The notes under the pieces: generated by a model
Database searches by the model: none
Told to the model about the DNA's origin: nothing
What the model saw: the letters and a program-made list of their open reading frames with translations, nothing else
Shown: positions 1 through 6,482 of the stretch, in pieces
Layout: the number at the start of each line of letters is the position of its first letter
How positions within the stretch are numbered: position 1 is the first letter of the stretch
Translations under genes and position numbers: made by a program
Origin: Treponema sp.
GTDB lineage: Bacteria > Spirochaetota > Spirochaetia > Treponematales > Breznakiellaceae
Assembly: GCA_031278755.1 (NCBI GenBank)
Contig: JAITJV010000275.1
Location: forward strand, 1-7,695
Direction: 5' to 3'
Length of the DNA: 7,695 bases

Positions 1-650
1 CCCGTCCTGTCCCGAAGCAGGAGGCCTATATCTTCAGTGGAGGGATCATACGCGATATCCGCGCCGCTTGCAAGGGCGGCCCTGCGCCGTTTCTCTATCG
101 GATCGCTCACGGCGACAAGGGATGCGCCCGCGCGTTTTGCCCCCTGCGCCGCCATCATCCCTATTGCGCCGAGGCCCGAAACGAGCACCCTGTCGCCGAT
201 ACGGACATGTCCGTCGCGGAGTCCCCCGACGGCGAATTGGAGCGGATCGAAACAGACGGCTTCCTGCCAGCTCATACGTTCCGCCATTTTGAGAATATCC
301 GTTTCTTTTTTCACGTGGGTAGGCTTCAGGCTGCCGTAGCCCGCGACGCGCTCCCCCACCGTACATGTTGAAACGCCGGGGCCGGCTTCAATTATTTCAC
401 CGACGAACATGTTTCCAAGACCGGCCTTGCCGTAGGCGCTTTCCCTTACCGTCCGTTTTTTGAAGATATGCGCCTCTTCGTCGTAGTAGCTTTCCGCGTG
501 CGGATCGTACTGATACGTTGTCAGTTCCGTTCCGTGTTTGGGGGCGCCGAAGAGAGTTTTGATCTTCACTTCTCCCTCTCCGGCCGGGCGATCCGCGTAT
601 TCCCGCAAAACCGCCTTCCCTTCGCTGCTGAGCACCAGTTCTTTAGGCAT
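1..650 (-). CDS. MDR-superfamily (alcohol dehydrogenase-like) oxidoreductase lacking the usual zinc ligands, C-terminus cut off
   Basis: The first 216 residues are visible, reading MPKELVLSSEG from 650; the gene continues beyond the left edge. The N-terminal GroES-like part runs to about residue 150. The Rossmann part starts near 152 with GDRVLVSGLGAIG (GxGxxG at about 159-164), followed by an acidic residue region (VSDP, about 181-184) that would hold the NAD(P) ribose. In classical zinc MDR enzymes a Cys precedes the GTD segment and a GHE motif follows. Here these read APKHGTEL (36-43) and LGNMFVGE (78-85), so the catalytic Cys and the His-Glu pair are absent. The four-Cys structural zinc loop is also missing. 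A zinc-independent MDR dehydrogenase acting on a sugar or polyol derivative is the inference; substrate unknown. The start is supported by AAGGAG nine bases upstream. It lies 17 bases after the Gfo/Idh gene, so it is the fifth visible gene of the operon. Confidence 0.85.
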   Translation of the reverse strand, partial: MPKELVLSSEGKAVLREYADRPAGEGEVKIKTLFGAPKHGTELTTYQYDPHAESYYDEEAHIFKKRTVRESAYGKAGLGNMFVGEIIEAGPGVSTCTVGERVAGYGSLKPTHVKKETDILKMAERMSWQEAVCFDPLQFAVGGLRDGHVRIGDRVLVSGLGAIGMMAAQGAKRAGASLVAVSDPIEKRRRAALASGADIAYDPSTEDIGLLLRDRT

Positions 651-667
651 TGACGTCTTCTCCTTGT

Positions 668-1672
668 TTAATAGCGGGTATCTACAGACAGCTTGACGCC
701 GTCCAGTTTTGCCGAAGACGTGACGGCCTCAACAAAACAAAGGCTTTTAAACCCTTCCAGAATGCCGCAGCTTGTTTCAATCCCTTTTTCCGAACATTCA
801 ACAAATTCCTTTACTTCCACAAAATAGGGATCGTCCTCGCCTTGTATCACTTCCTGCCGGAGCCGGGGATCTTTGGTAAAGGTGATGGTTCCGTTGTTGT
901 GATCGGCAAATTCGGCGGTCAGCTTTTCAAAGGTTGCGGTGATCTTTCCCGCCCATTTTCCCGGTATTGCGCAGTTGTTTGCGGTAATGGAGGCAAGGGC
1001 CCCGGTGGTGAAACCCGCAAGACAGACGCTTACGTCCTCTACGGTATAGTTGCGCAGGTGATTATGACAGACGTTGGCCGTCACCCCTTCGACAAATTTG
1101 GGATCTCCCAAAAAGTACCGGCACAGATCATACACATGGACGGCCTGCTCAAATATCTGTCCGCCCGAAAGATCGGCGTTTATCCACCACGGCACATGCA
1201 GGGAATTGCACTGGTATTGGGCGTTAAACAGCACCGCCCTTCCCGCCTCTCCTTTTTGAACCAGTTCGGCAAGGCGGCTTATCGCGGCGCCTTTCCTCAT
1301 GTGGAATCCGACCATGCTTGTAACGCCGCTTTTTTCCGCGGCCCGGACCATCCGGGCGCCTGTGGATGTGTGCAGCGCGATGGGCTTTTCGATAAAAATG
1401 TGTTTACCGGCGAGCGCGGCCTTTTCAAACTGATCGTCCTGCGCAAAAGGCGGAAGACAGATGAAAAGGATATTGAAGTCGCCGGTTTTAAGCATACGAT
1501 CAAAATCGTCAAAGGCGGCGGCCTTGTCCGCCCCGGCATCTTCCCTGAATTTTTCAACGGCCGCCATGCTGACGTCACAGACGGAGGTGACCGGTATGCC
1601 GAGTTTTTCAAGGGAAGAAAAATGCCTTCTTCCCATGCCGCCTGTTCCCAGAATTGCCGCCTTGATGTTCAT
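668..1672 (-). CDS. Gfo/Idh/MocA family NAD(P)-dependent oxidoreductase
   Basis: The protein is 334 residues, the usual family length. The Rossmann fold begins at residue 4 with AAILGTGGMGRRH (GxGGxGxxH, NAD(P) binding), followed by the second strand VCDVS (31-35). LPP (73-75) and the conserved EKPIAL (95-100, with the family lysine K96) close the nucleotide domain. The C-terminal alpha/beta domain holds GGQIFEQAVHVYDLCRYFLG (170-189), the typical G-G-x-[IL]-x-[ED]-x3-H-x2-D pattern with H179 and D182 as likely catalytic residues. Members oxidise or reduce hydroxyls of sugars, inositols and sugar derivatives in the cytoplasm. Placement directly behind the sugar permeases suggests it acts on the imported compound or its hydrolysis product; substrate and direction are not readable. 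The TAA stop of the upstream permease overlaps this gene's AAGGAG site (start 9 bases later), implying translational coupling. Confidence 0.93.
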   Translation of the reverse strand: MNIKAAILGTGGMGRRHFSSLEKLGIPVTSVCDVSMAAVEKFREDAGADKAAAFDDFDRMLKTGDFNILFICLPPFAQDDQFEKAALAGKHIFIEKPIALHTSTGARMVRAAEKSGVTSMVGFHMRKGAAISRLAELVQKGEAGRAVLFNAQYQCNSLHVPWWINADLSGGQIFEQAVHVYDLCRYFLGDPKFVEGVTANVCHNHLRNYTVEDVSVCLAGFTTGALASITANNCAIPGKWAGKITATFEKLTAEFADHNNGTITFTKDPRLRQEVIQGEDDPYFVEVKEFVECSEKGIETSCGILEGFKSLCFVEAVTSSAKLDGVKLSVDTRY

Positions 1673-1681
1673 GATGGCTCC

Positions 1682-2524
1682 TTATCCCTTTACTGCGCCG
1701 GCGGTGATGCCTGCGATAAAACTTCTCTGAAATGTCATATATACGATAATGATGGGCAGCGTACAGATTGTTACCCCCGCGGCGATCAACGCCTGATCCG
1801 CGTTATATTCACCCCTGAAGTAGTTAAGCCCAAGCGGCATTGTCCGGAGCCTGTCCGAATAGATCATGATGACGGGCAGAAGATAGTCGTTCCAGCTCCA
1901 CATGAATTCAAAAATCAAAAGGGAAATCAACGCGGGTTTTGTAAGCGGGGCCATGATGTGCAGCCATGTGCGGAACTTGCTGCACCCGTCCATGGACGCG
2001 GAATCAATGAGTTCATTTGGAAGATCCCGGTAAAAGGCCCGCATCATAAAACAGGAAAACGGCATGGCCATGCCGAAATAGGGAAGTATCAGGGCGAACC
2101 GGGTGTTTACAAGGCCGAAGCGGTTAAGATTGTAATAGATGGGAATGAGCATGGCCTGCACCGGTATCATCATGCCGACAAGGATCGCCGTGAAGATCAG
2201 GTCCCGGTATTTCCATCTGAGTTTTCCAAAGGCAAAACCCGCGAGGGAAGCAAGGAGGAGGACGGCAAAAACCCTCGGGACGGCGACCAGTATGCTGTTC
2301 ATCATGTAGCTGTTCATTTTGCCTGTCGACCACGCCTTGACAAGATTCCCGGCCGTAAAACCTTTCGGCAGGGCAAAGGGATCCGGATTCGCGGGATCGG
2401 TTATCCGGAACGCGGCAAACCACATCCACAAGAGGGGCATGACGGCTACGAGGACAAACAGGATGAGGACGAGATAGGTAATCGCCCTTGGCATATACCA
2501 CATGACCGGTTTTATTTTCACCAT
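1682..2524 (-). CDS. Carbohydrate ABC transporter permease, MalG type (CUT1)
   Basis: This 280-residue inner-membrane protein has about six hydrophobic segments: roughly 14-38, 76-100, 108-132, 142-164, 198-220 and 246-266. The cytoplasmic EAA loop that docks on the ATPase is seen at 171-193, ELIDSASMDGCSKFRTWLHI followed by MAP, with the conserved Gly at 180. The C-terminus F-x3-FIAGITAGAVKG is a signature of the MalG/LacG branch of CUT1 permeases. It should form the translocation pore as a heterodimer with the MalF-type protein encoded just upstream. The start at 2524 follows AGGGTGATTTT. The upstream permease's TAG stop sits at this ribosome site with only 9 bases between the genes, so translation is probably coupled. 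Substrate specificity (mono- or oligosaccharide) cannot be told from the pore protein. Confidence 0.95.
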   Translation of the reverse strand: MVKIKPVMWYMPRAITYLVLILFVLVAVMPLLWMWFAAFRITDPANPDPFALPKGFTAGNLVKAWSTGKMNSYMMNSILVAVPRVFAVLLLASLAGFAFGKLRWKYRDLIFTAILVGMMIPVQAMLIPIYYNLNRFGLVNTRFALILPYFGMAMPFSCFMMRAFYRDLPNELIDSASMDGCSKFRTWLHIMAPLTKPALISLLIFEFMWSWNDYLLPVIMIYSDRLRTMPLGLNYFRGEYNADQALIAAGVTICTLPIIIVYMTFQRSFIAGITAGAVKG

Positions 2525-2533
2525 AAAATCACC

Positions 2534-3427
2534 CTATTCCCTTTCCATGACGCGCATGTACAGCGTTGAACAAACCGCGATGACAAGCGCCAGAATCAGG
2601 GCCACCGCGGCGCCGTATCCGTACTCGTTCATGAGGAACGCCCTCGAATACATGTATGTAGAAACAACTTCCGAAGAATGATACGGGCCTCCTTTTGTCA
2701 TGATCATGACAATGTCAAACACCTTAAACGATCCTATAAGCGAATTGAGCACGAGAAGCGTAACCGTTCCCTTGATTGTGGGCAGGATCACCCGGAAAAA
2801 AATTTGGAAAAAGTTTGCCCCCTCAAGAATCGCCACTTCAAGATAATCGTTGTCTATTCCCTGTATTGCCGCCAGAAAAACGGTCATGTTAAAGCCGAAC
2901 GCCGTCCAGCTCCCGGCAATGACAAGCGACCAGATGACAAGATTCGGATCGCCCAGGAAATCGATTTGATCGGCTCCGGGAATCCCTATTGCCACAAGAA
3001 AACGTTCCAGAATGCCGAATACGGGATTGTATATCCAGCCCCACACGATTCCTACCGCCACGAGGGAGACAATGTTCGGCATGAAGTAGGTAAGGCGGTA
3101 CAGCAGTTTCGGCCTTACATAGGGACGCGAGATCAGGGTGGCCAGGATAAGGCCCAGAAACACCGGGACAAAAATGGTAAAGAGTATCCAGATGATGTTG
3201 TTTTTTATGGCGTGGTAAAATACGGGATCGCTGAATATGCGGCGGTAATTTTCAAGGCCGATGAACGTCATCCGGGGAGAGGCCCCGTTCCAGCGGTGAA
3301 AACTGATATTGACGGTTCCGAAGATCGGGACAACAACAAAAAGAATATAGAAAAGAACGGCCGGCGCGGCAAACGCGAAACAGCCGAGCCACTTGACAAA
3401 ATTTTTACCGGATATACCCCTGTTCAT
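2534..3427 (-). CDS. Carbohydrate ABC transporter permease, MalF type (CUT1)
   Basis: This is a polytopic membrane protein of 297 residues (303 if started at 3445). It has about six hydrophobic segments, beginning with FAFAAPAVLFYILFVVVP near the N-terminus. A periplasmic stretch follows (FIGLENYRRIFSDPVFYHAI, typical of CUT1 MalF-like proteins: GLxNY, then DPxF). The EAA loop, YLEVAILEGANFFQIFFRVI then LP, lies about 197-218, with the conserved Gly in ILEGAN. The segment FDIVMIMTKGGPYHSSEV is also characteristic (the T-x-G-G-P motif). It pairs with the MalG-type permease downstream. I prefer the start at 3427 because AAGGGAG lies four bases upstream. The ATG at 3445 has AGGAG only two bases away, which is too close, though it cannot be excluded. 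It follows the binding-protein gene by about 62 bases. Confidence 0.94.
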   Translation of the reverse strand: MNRGISGKNFVKWLGCFAFAAPAVLFYILFVVVPIFGTVNISFHRWNGASPRMTFIGLENYRRIFSDPVFYHAIKNNIIWILFTIFVPVFLGLILATLISRPYVRPKLLYRLTYFMPNIVSLVAVGIVWGWIYNPVFGILERFLVAIGIPGADQIDFLGDPNLVIWSLVIAGSWTAFGFNMTVFLAAIQGIDNDYLEVAILEGANFFQIFFRVILPTIKGTVTLLVLNSLIGSFKVFDIVMIMTKGGPYHSSEVVSTYMYSRAFLMNEYGYGAAVALILALVIAVCSTLYMRVMERE

Positions 3428-3431
3428 CCTG

Positions 3432-3438
3432 CTCCCTT
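3432..3438 (-). promoter_or_regulatory. Ribosome binding site deciding the MalF-type permease start
   Basis: On the minus strand AAGGGAG is followed by four bases and the ATG at 3427. The upstream in-frame ATG at 3445 has AGGAG separated by only two bases, an unfavourable spacing. This favours the shorter product by six residues. Confidence 0.5.
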
Positions 3439-3479
3439 CTTGCATAACTCCTGAAAACCGGCTGATCTTGAGGAGGCGC

Positions 3480-3489
3480 GTTCACACGC
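3480..3489 (-). other. Small hairpin just after the binding-protein stop
   Basis: Immediately after the TAA, the minus strand can fold GCGT-GTGA-ACGC, a four-base-pair stem with a GNRA-type tetraloop. Such hairpins between a binding-protein gene and its permease gene often protect the upstream message and lower permease output. This one is short and has no U-tract, so it is not a terminator. A role is inference only. Confidence 0.25.
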
Positions 3490-4797
3490 TTATTCCACGG
3501 TATAGTTTCCGGCGGCTATGTCTTCTTCCAGGGCCTTTTGTTTTTCGGCCATGGCCTGCGCGCCGGTGATGCGTCCGGCGAGAATCTGCTGTACATAGTT
3601 TTTCGTTACGTCGTTTACCAGCGGAGGCATGAGAACGTCGATATTTTCCCCGAGCGTCTCCGCCGAATTTATCTCTTCGACAACTTCCTTGAAAAGGGGG
3701 GCAAGAGTCCATGAACTGTAATCGACGCCTGCCACCGAAGGGATCATCGAATGTTCGTACCAGATCTTCACCGATTCAGGAGAGAACATGAAATCAAGGA
3801 AAGACGCCGTTTCATCAGGATATCTTGTTTTCGCGCTGATCACGACGGCTTCCCCGAGGCCCCCCGGAGGACAGCTTGGAACGTCCGGTCTTCCCGGAGG
3901 CAGGTAAAAGAAACCTACGTCGTCTCCCATCTTGCTTACATAGTTTCCGATGACCCATGTTCCCGTTACCCGCATGGCGCATTTCCCGCTTGTAAAGAGG
4001 GCGTTGGCGTCATCGTGCCCCATACTGTTGATCTGATCGTTGGCGAGTCCGGACGCGGCAAATTCGGCAAGTTTATCCATGGCAAAACACAGGGCGGGAT
4101 CCGTCCACTTGATCCGCGTCGCGACGGCGTCTTTTACTTTTTGGGGGCCGGCAAAACTGTTCAGCCACACCGATTCAAAATGAAAACCCGGCCACTGATC
4201 CCTGTCGTCAAGGATCATGGGAAGCACACCCGCGTTTTTGAGCGTTGTACAGACGGCGATAAATTCATCGTAGGTTTCGGGCGGGACAAGGTTGTTTTCC
4301 CTGAACATCCTTGAATTGTAGAAAACGCCGAGCATTTCAAGTTCGTTCGCTATGCCATAGAGCTTGCCGCCCTCATACTTTGTCTTCGCAAGCGCCCAGT
4401 CAAAGAACCTGGAATTCCAGTTGTACTTTTGGGCGTAGGGGGAAAGATCCAGCGCCATTCCCGTATTGGCAAGCACGCCCAAATAGCCGGCTCCCGCGTC
4501 ATAACTGAAAATATCGGGGCCCTCGCCCGAGTTGATCGCCGGCTTAATGGTCGCCCTGAGATCCTCACCGGCAAAAGCGGAACGGGTGATCTTGATGTTT
4601 GGATTGGCGGCCTGGAAATTGGCGATGACGGCGTCTATCATCGCCGCGCCGGGGCCTTCTGTTCTGAGATCCCAGAAGATCAGTTCCACGGGACCTTTTG
4701 CTTCCGCTGATTTGCCGCAGGAAACCGCGGAGAAAAGAACACAAAGAAGCAGGATAATCACCGAAATATACGCATTTCTTTTGCCTATTGTTTTCAT
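3490..4797 (-). CDS. Extracellular solute-binding lipoprotein, family 1 (CUT1 sugar ABC transporter)
   Basis: This 435-residue exported lipoprotein captures the sugar outside the membrane and delivers it to the two permeases. A lipoprotein signal peptide is visible: basic MKTIGKRNAY, hydrophobic core ISVIILLLCVLF, then S-A-V-S-C with the lipidated Cys at residue 27. Ala at -3 instead of Leu is a relaxed lipobox of the kind common in spirochaetes. The mature part starts VELIFWDLRTEGPGAAM and continues with IANFQAANPNIKI (about 58-70), the typical first lobe of family 1 binding proteins. GPDIFSYDAG (93-102) and F-T-S-G-K-C-A-M-x5-G-T-W (268-281) are further family hallmarks. Trp, Tyr and Asp residues in DDRDQWPGFHFESVW (197-211) could line a sugar site. 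AAGGAG sits eight bases before the start. It is first in the operon, the usual position for the most strongly expressed component. Exact ligand unknown. Confidence 0.95.
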   Translation of the reverse strand: MKTIGKRNAYISVIILLLCVLFSAVSCGKSAEAKGPVELIFWDLRTEGPGAAMIDAVIANFQAANPNIKITRSAFAGEDLRATIKPAINSGEGPDIFSYDAGAGYLGVLANTGMALDLSPYAQKYNWNSRFFDWALAKTKYEGGKLYGIANELEMLGVFYNSRMFRENNLVPPETYDEFIAVCTTLKNAGVLPMILDDRDQWPGFHFESVWLNSFAGPQKVKDAVATRIKWTDPALCFAMDKLAEFAASGLANDQINSMGHDDANALFTSGKCAMRVTGTWVIGNYVSKMGDDVGFFYLPPGRPDVPSCPPGGLGEAVVISAKTRYPDETASFLDFMFSPESVKIWYEHSMIPSVAGVDYSSWTLAPLFKEVVEEINSAETLGENIDVLMPPLVNDVTKNYVQQILAGRITGAQAMAEKQKALEEDIAAGNYTVE

Positions 4798-4832
4798 TTT
4801 TACAGCTCCTTAAAAAACAGGATAAGAATGAA

Positions 4833-4856
4833 ACACAATGAATATTGTGTGACAAT
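4833..4856. promoter_or_regulatory. Overlapping inverted repeats, probable operator of the sugar-transport operon
   Basis: ACACAAT-GAAT-ATTGTGT (4833-4850) is a perfect 7-base inverted repeat. Its right arm is shared with a second inverted repeat, ATTGT-GTG-ACAAT (4844-4856). Three alternating half-sites (ACAAT, ATTGT, ACAAT) therefore lie about 8-9 bases apart. They sit at and just downstream of the predicted minus-strand transcription start (about 4855), where a bound repressor would block initiation. No regulator gene is in the window, so the protein (LacI-, GntR- or ROK-like) is unknown. Confidence 0.5.
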
Positions 4857-4861
4857 GGTGA

Positions 4862-4891
4862 ATCTTATTCCCGGTTTTATAATACTGTCAA
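4862..4891 (-). promoter_or_regulatory. Predicted sigma-70 promoter of the binding-protein/permease operon
   Basis: On the minus strand a perfect -35 box TTGACA (4891-4886) is followed, after an 18-base spacer, by TAAGAT (4867-4862), which matches four of six -10 positions. The predicted start is near 4855, leaving a leader of about 58 bases before the binding-protein ATG at 4797. That leader contains most of the overlapping inverted repeats and the AAGGAG site. Confidence 0.55.
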
Positions 4892-4900
4892 GAAAAAAAG

Positions 4901-4920
4901 TAAATATTTTAAATTATTTA
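4901..4920. repeat. AT-only 20-base near-palindrome between the divergent promoters
   Basis: TAAATATTTT-AAATTATTTA reads the same on both strands except for one mismatched pair (18 of 20 bases symmetric). It lies about 10 bases upstream of the minus-strand -35 box and about 62 bases upstream of the plus-strand -35 box. It could be an UP-element for the transport promoter, a regulator site, or bendable AT-rich DNA. AT-rich DNA gives such symmetry easily, so function is unproven. Confidence 0.35.
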
Positions 4921-4982
4921 AAAACGCTTAACACTAATACAGTTTTATTTTGCATACTTACAGATCGCGTTATGGCAGCCTT

Positions 4983-5012
4983 TTGACAAAGATTCCGGTG
5001 ATAAGTTATGCT
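4983..5012 (+). promoter_or_regulatory. Predicted sigma-70 promoter of the GH4 glycosidase gene
   Basis: A perfect TTGACA (4983-4988) is followed, after an 18-base spacer, by TATGCT (5007-5012), which matches four of six -10 positions. Transcription would start near 5019, giving a short leader of about 19 bases that carries the GGAGGA site. The in-frame ATG at 5008 lies inside the -10 box and upstream of the predicted start, so it would not be in this transcript. Confidence 0.55.
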
Positions 5013-5027
5013 TGAGGAAATTATTTT

Positions 5028-5033
5028 GGAGGA
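5028..5033 (+). promoter_or_regulatory. Ribosome binding site setting the GH4 start at 5038
   Basis: GGAGGA is followed by four bases and ATG at 5038, whose product begins directly with the Rossmann strand [11 protein letters not shown]. No comparable site precedes the upstream in-frame ATG at 5008. Confidence 0.8.
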
Positions 5034-5037
5034 AGAT

Positions 5038-6363
5038 ATGAGCAAGATCGCTTTCATAGGCGCCGGCAGTTTCGTTTTTACGAGGAATCTCGTAAAGGAC
5101 ATATTAACGTTTCCCGCGTTTCGGGACGCGGAAATAGCGCTGATGGATATAGACGGGGAGCGGCTTGATTTTATCAAAAAAGCCTGCGAGAAGATTGTCG
5201 CGGCGGGAAAGTATCCGGCAAAGGTAAGCGCCGGCCTTGACAGGGCGGAAGCGCTCAGGGGCGCCGACGGGGTGATCATCACCATCCTTGCGGGCGGGCC
5301 GTCGATTTTCCGCACCGACATAGAAATTCCCGCGTCATACGGCGTCGATATCAACGTGGGGGATACAAGGGGGCCCGCGGGGATCTTCCGCTTCCTGCGG
5401 ACGGATCCGGCGATGCTGGAGATATGCCGCGACATAGAACGGTACTGTCCGGAAGCCCTCGTCCTCAACTATACCAACCCCATGGCGATGCTCTGCAGAT
5501 ACCTTCAGGAGAAGACCCCTCTCAGGCTGACCGGACTCTGCCACAGTGTGCAGGGAACGGCCGAGATGCTCGCCCGGTGGATTGGCGCCGACATGAAGGA
5601 TGTCTCCTTTGTGTGCGCGGGGATAAATCACCAGGCGTTTTACCTTGAGTTCAAAAACGGGAACAGGGACGCGTATCCGCTCATACGGGAGGCGGTAAAA
5701 AAGACGGAAGTGTACAACGAGGAAATAGTCCGTTGCGAGATGTTCAAACACCTGGGGTACTTTCCCACCGAATCTTCGGGGCACAATTCGGAGTACAATC
5801 CGTGGTTCCGCAAAAACAGGGACGATATTGAGAAGTATTGTACCCACGGAACAGGCTGGAATCCGGGGGCGCACGCCTACATCCTCAATGAATATTTTGC
5901 GCGTGAAAAAACGTGGAAACATGAAATACAGGACTGGCTTTCAGGGGACGCCGTGGAACTTGAGCGGGGCCACGAATACGCCGCGTACATATTCAACGCG
6001 GTTTTTGGCGACAATACGCTTTTCCAGTTCAACGGCAATGTACGGAATTTCGGCCTTATCGACGGGCTTCCCGAAGGCGCCTGTGTGGAAGTCCCCGCGC
6101 TGGCCGGCAAGGGCGGCATACAGCCCATACGGATCGGAAAGCTGCCGCCGCAGCTTGAACTTCTTATAGGCATCAACGCGCGCTGCGAGGAACTTGCCGT
6201 CCGGGGCTGTATCGAGGGCGACCGCGAGATGATCTATCACGCCGTTCTTTTCGATCCCCTGACGATGACGCAGCTTGATATGGCGGCGGCGGGGAACATG
6301 GTGAACGACATGTTTGAAGCGGGGAAAAATTACCTGCCGCAGTTTCATGGACAAACGGTATGA
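5038..6363 (+). CDS. melA: Glycoside hydrolase family 4 (MelA/AglA-type alpha-galactosidase or alpha-glucosidase)
   Basis: The product is 441 residues, close to E. coli MelA. GH4 enzymes hydrolyse glycosides in the cytoplasm by a redox mechanism: bound NAD+ oxidises C3 of the sugar, a divalent metal helps elimination, then water adds and C3 is reduced. Visible motifs are N-terminal [15 protein letters not shown] (NAD-binding Rossmann, 4-18), the MDID acidic end of strand two (36-39), [15 protein letters not shown] (108-122) and NYTNPMAM (144-151). The metal-site cysteine is in CHSV (168-171) and the second metal-site region is GINH (195-198). [16 protein letters not shown] (242-257) and [19 protein letters not shown] (334-352) also fit. 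CHSV marks the MelA/AglA branch rather than the phospho-glycosidase branch, which agrees with an ABC uptake system instead of a PTS. Alpha-galacturonidase is a possible alternative. The start at 5038 is fixed by GGAGGA and the promoter position. It is transcribed away from the transport operon. Confidence 0.9.
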   Translation: MSKIAFIGAGSFVFTRNLVKDILTFPAFRDAEIALMDIDGERLDFIKKACEKIVAAGKYPAKVSAGLDRAEALRGADGVIITILAGGPSIFRTDIEIPASYGVDINVGDTRGPAGIFRFLRTDPAMLEICRDIERYCPEALVLNYTNPMAMLCRYLQEKTPLRLTGLCHSVQGTAEMLARWIGADMKDVSFVCAGINHQAFYLEFKNGNRDAYPLIREAVKKTEVYNEEIVRCEMFKHLGYFPTESSGHNSEYNPWFRKNRDDIEKYCTHGTGWNPGAHAYILNEYFAREKTWKHEIQDWLSGDAVELERGHEYAAYIFNAVFGDNTLFQFNGNVRNFGLIDGLPEGACVEVPALAGKGGIQPIRIGKLPPQLELLIGINARCEELAVRGCIEGDREMIYHAVLFDPLTMTQLDMAAAGNMVNDMFEAGKNYLPQFHGQTV

Positions 6364-6405
6364 GCATTGGCCGCGGCTGAACACATACACAGGCGAGGCT
6401 GTTTC

Positions 6406-6422
6406 AAACCCAGCCGGGTTTT
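6406..6422 (+). terminator. Weak candidate terminator after the GH4 gene
   Basis: AAACCC-AGCC-GGGTTT can form a six-pair hairpin about 43 bases after the stop, with the trailing T's partly inside the stem and only one further T beyond it. An alternative GGCTG/CAGCC stem (6397-6415) competes with it. Neither has a convincing U-tract, so termination of the plus-strand gene is uncertain. Confidence 0.2.
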
Positions 6423-6438
6423 GGAGCAAGCCCGCGGC

Positions 6439-6475
6439 AAACAAAAGGGCTGCCGGAAATGGTCCGGACGGCCCT
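6439..6475 (-). terminator. Intrinsic terminator of the hydrolase-rubredoxin operon
   Basis: Read on the minus strand, seven bases after the stop codon, AGGGC-CG-TCCGGA pairs with TCCGG-CA-GCCCT across a short loop, then TTTTGTTT follows. The stem is about ten GC-rich pairs with a small internal mismatch. On the plus strand the hairpin has no trailing T-run, so it terminates only the minus-strand operon. Confidence 0.85.
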
Positions 6476-6482
6476 ATGCCTG

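Noticed and set aside
46..366. A 106-codon minus-strand frame near the left edge
   Set aside because: It is an arginine-rich out-of-frame reading within the MDR dehydrogenase gene, whose own frame is open from 650 to the edge and carries the Rossmann motif.
650..2569. A 639-codon open frame on the plus strand opposite the oxidoreductase and MalG-type permease genes
   Set aside because: It is fully antisense to two genes with unmistakable family motifs, its translation is rich in Gly, Arg, His and Lys with no recognisable domain, and it has no ribosome site. It arises from codon bias of the real genes.
2678..3454. A 258-codon open frame opposite the MalF-type permease
   Set aside because: Low-complexity, charged translation with no domain, antisense to a clear membrane protein gene.
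4878..4883. A perfect TATAAT on the plus strand in the divergent region
   Set aside because: No acceptable -35 box lies 16-18 bases upstream, and it overlaps the minus-strand promoter spacer. The TTGACA/TATGCT pair at 4983-5012 is a better promoter for the GH4 gene.
4921..4972. AACGC (4923-4927) and GCGTT (4967-4971) as a widely spaced operator pair
   Set aside because: Only five bases per arm and about 40 bases apart; this is expected by chance.
5335..5922. A 195-codon minus-strand frame inside the GH4 gene
   Set aside because: Antisense shadow of conserved GH4 motifs; no ribosome site and no recognisable product.
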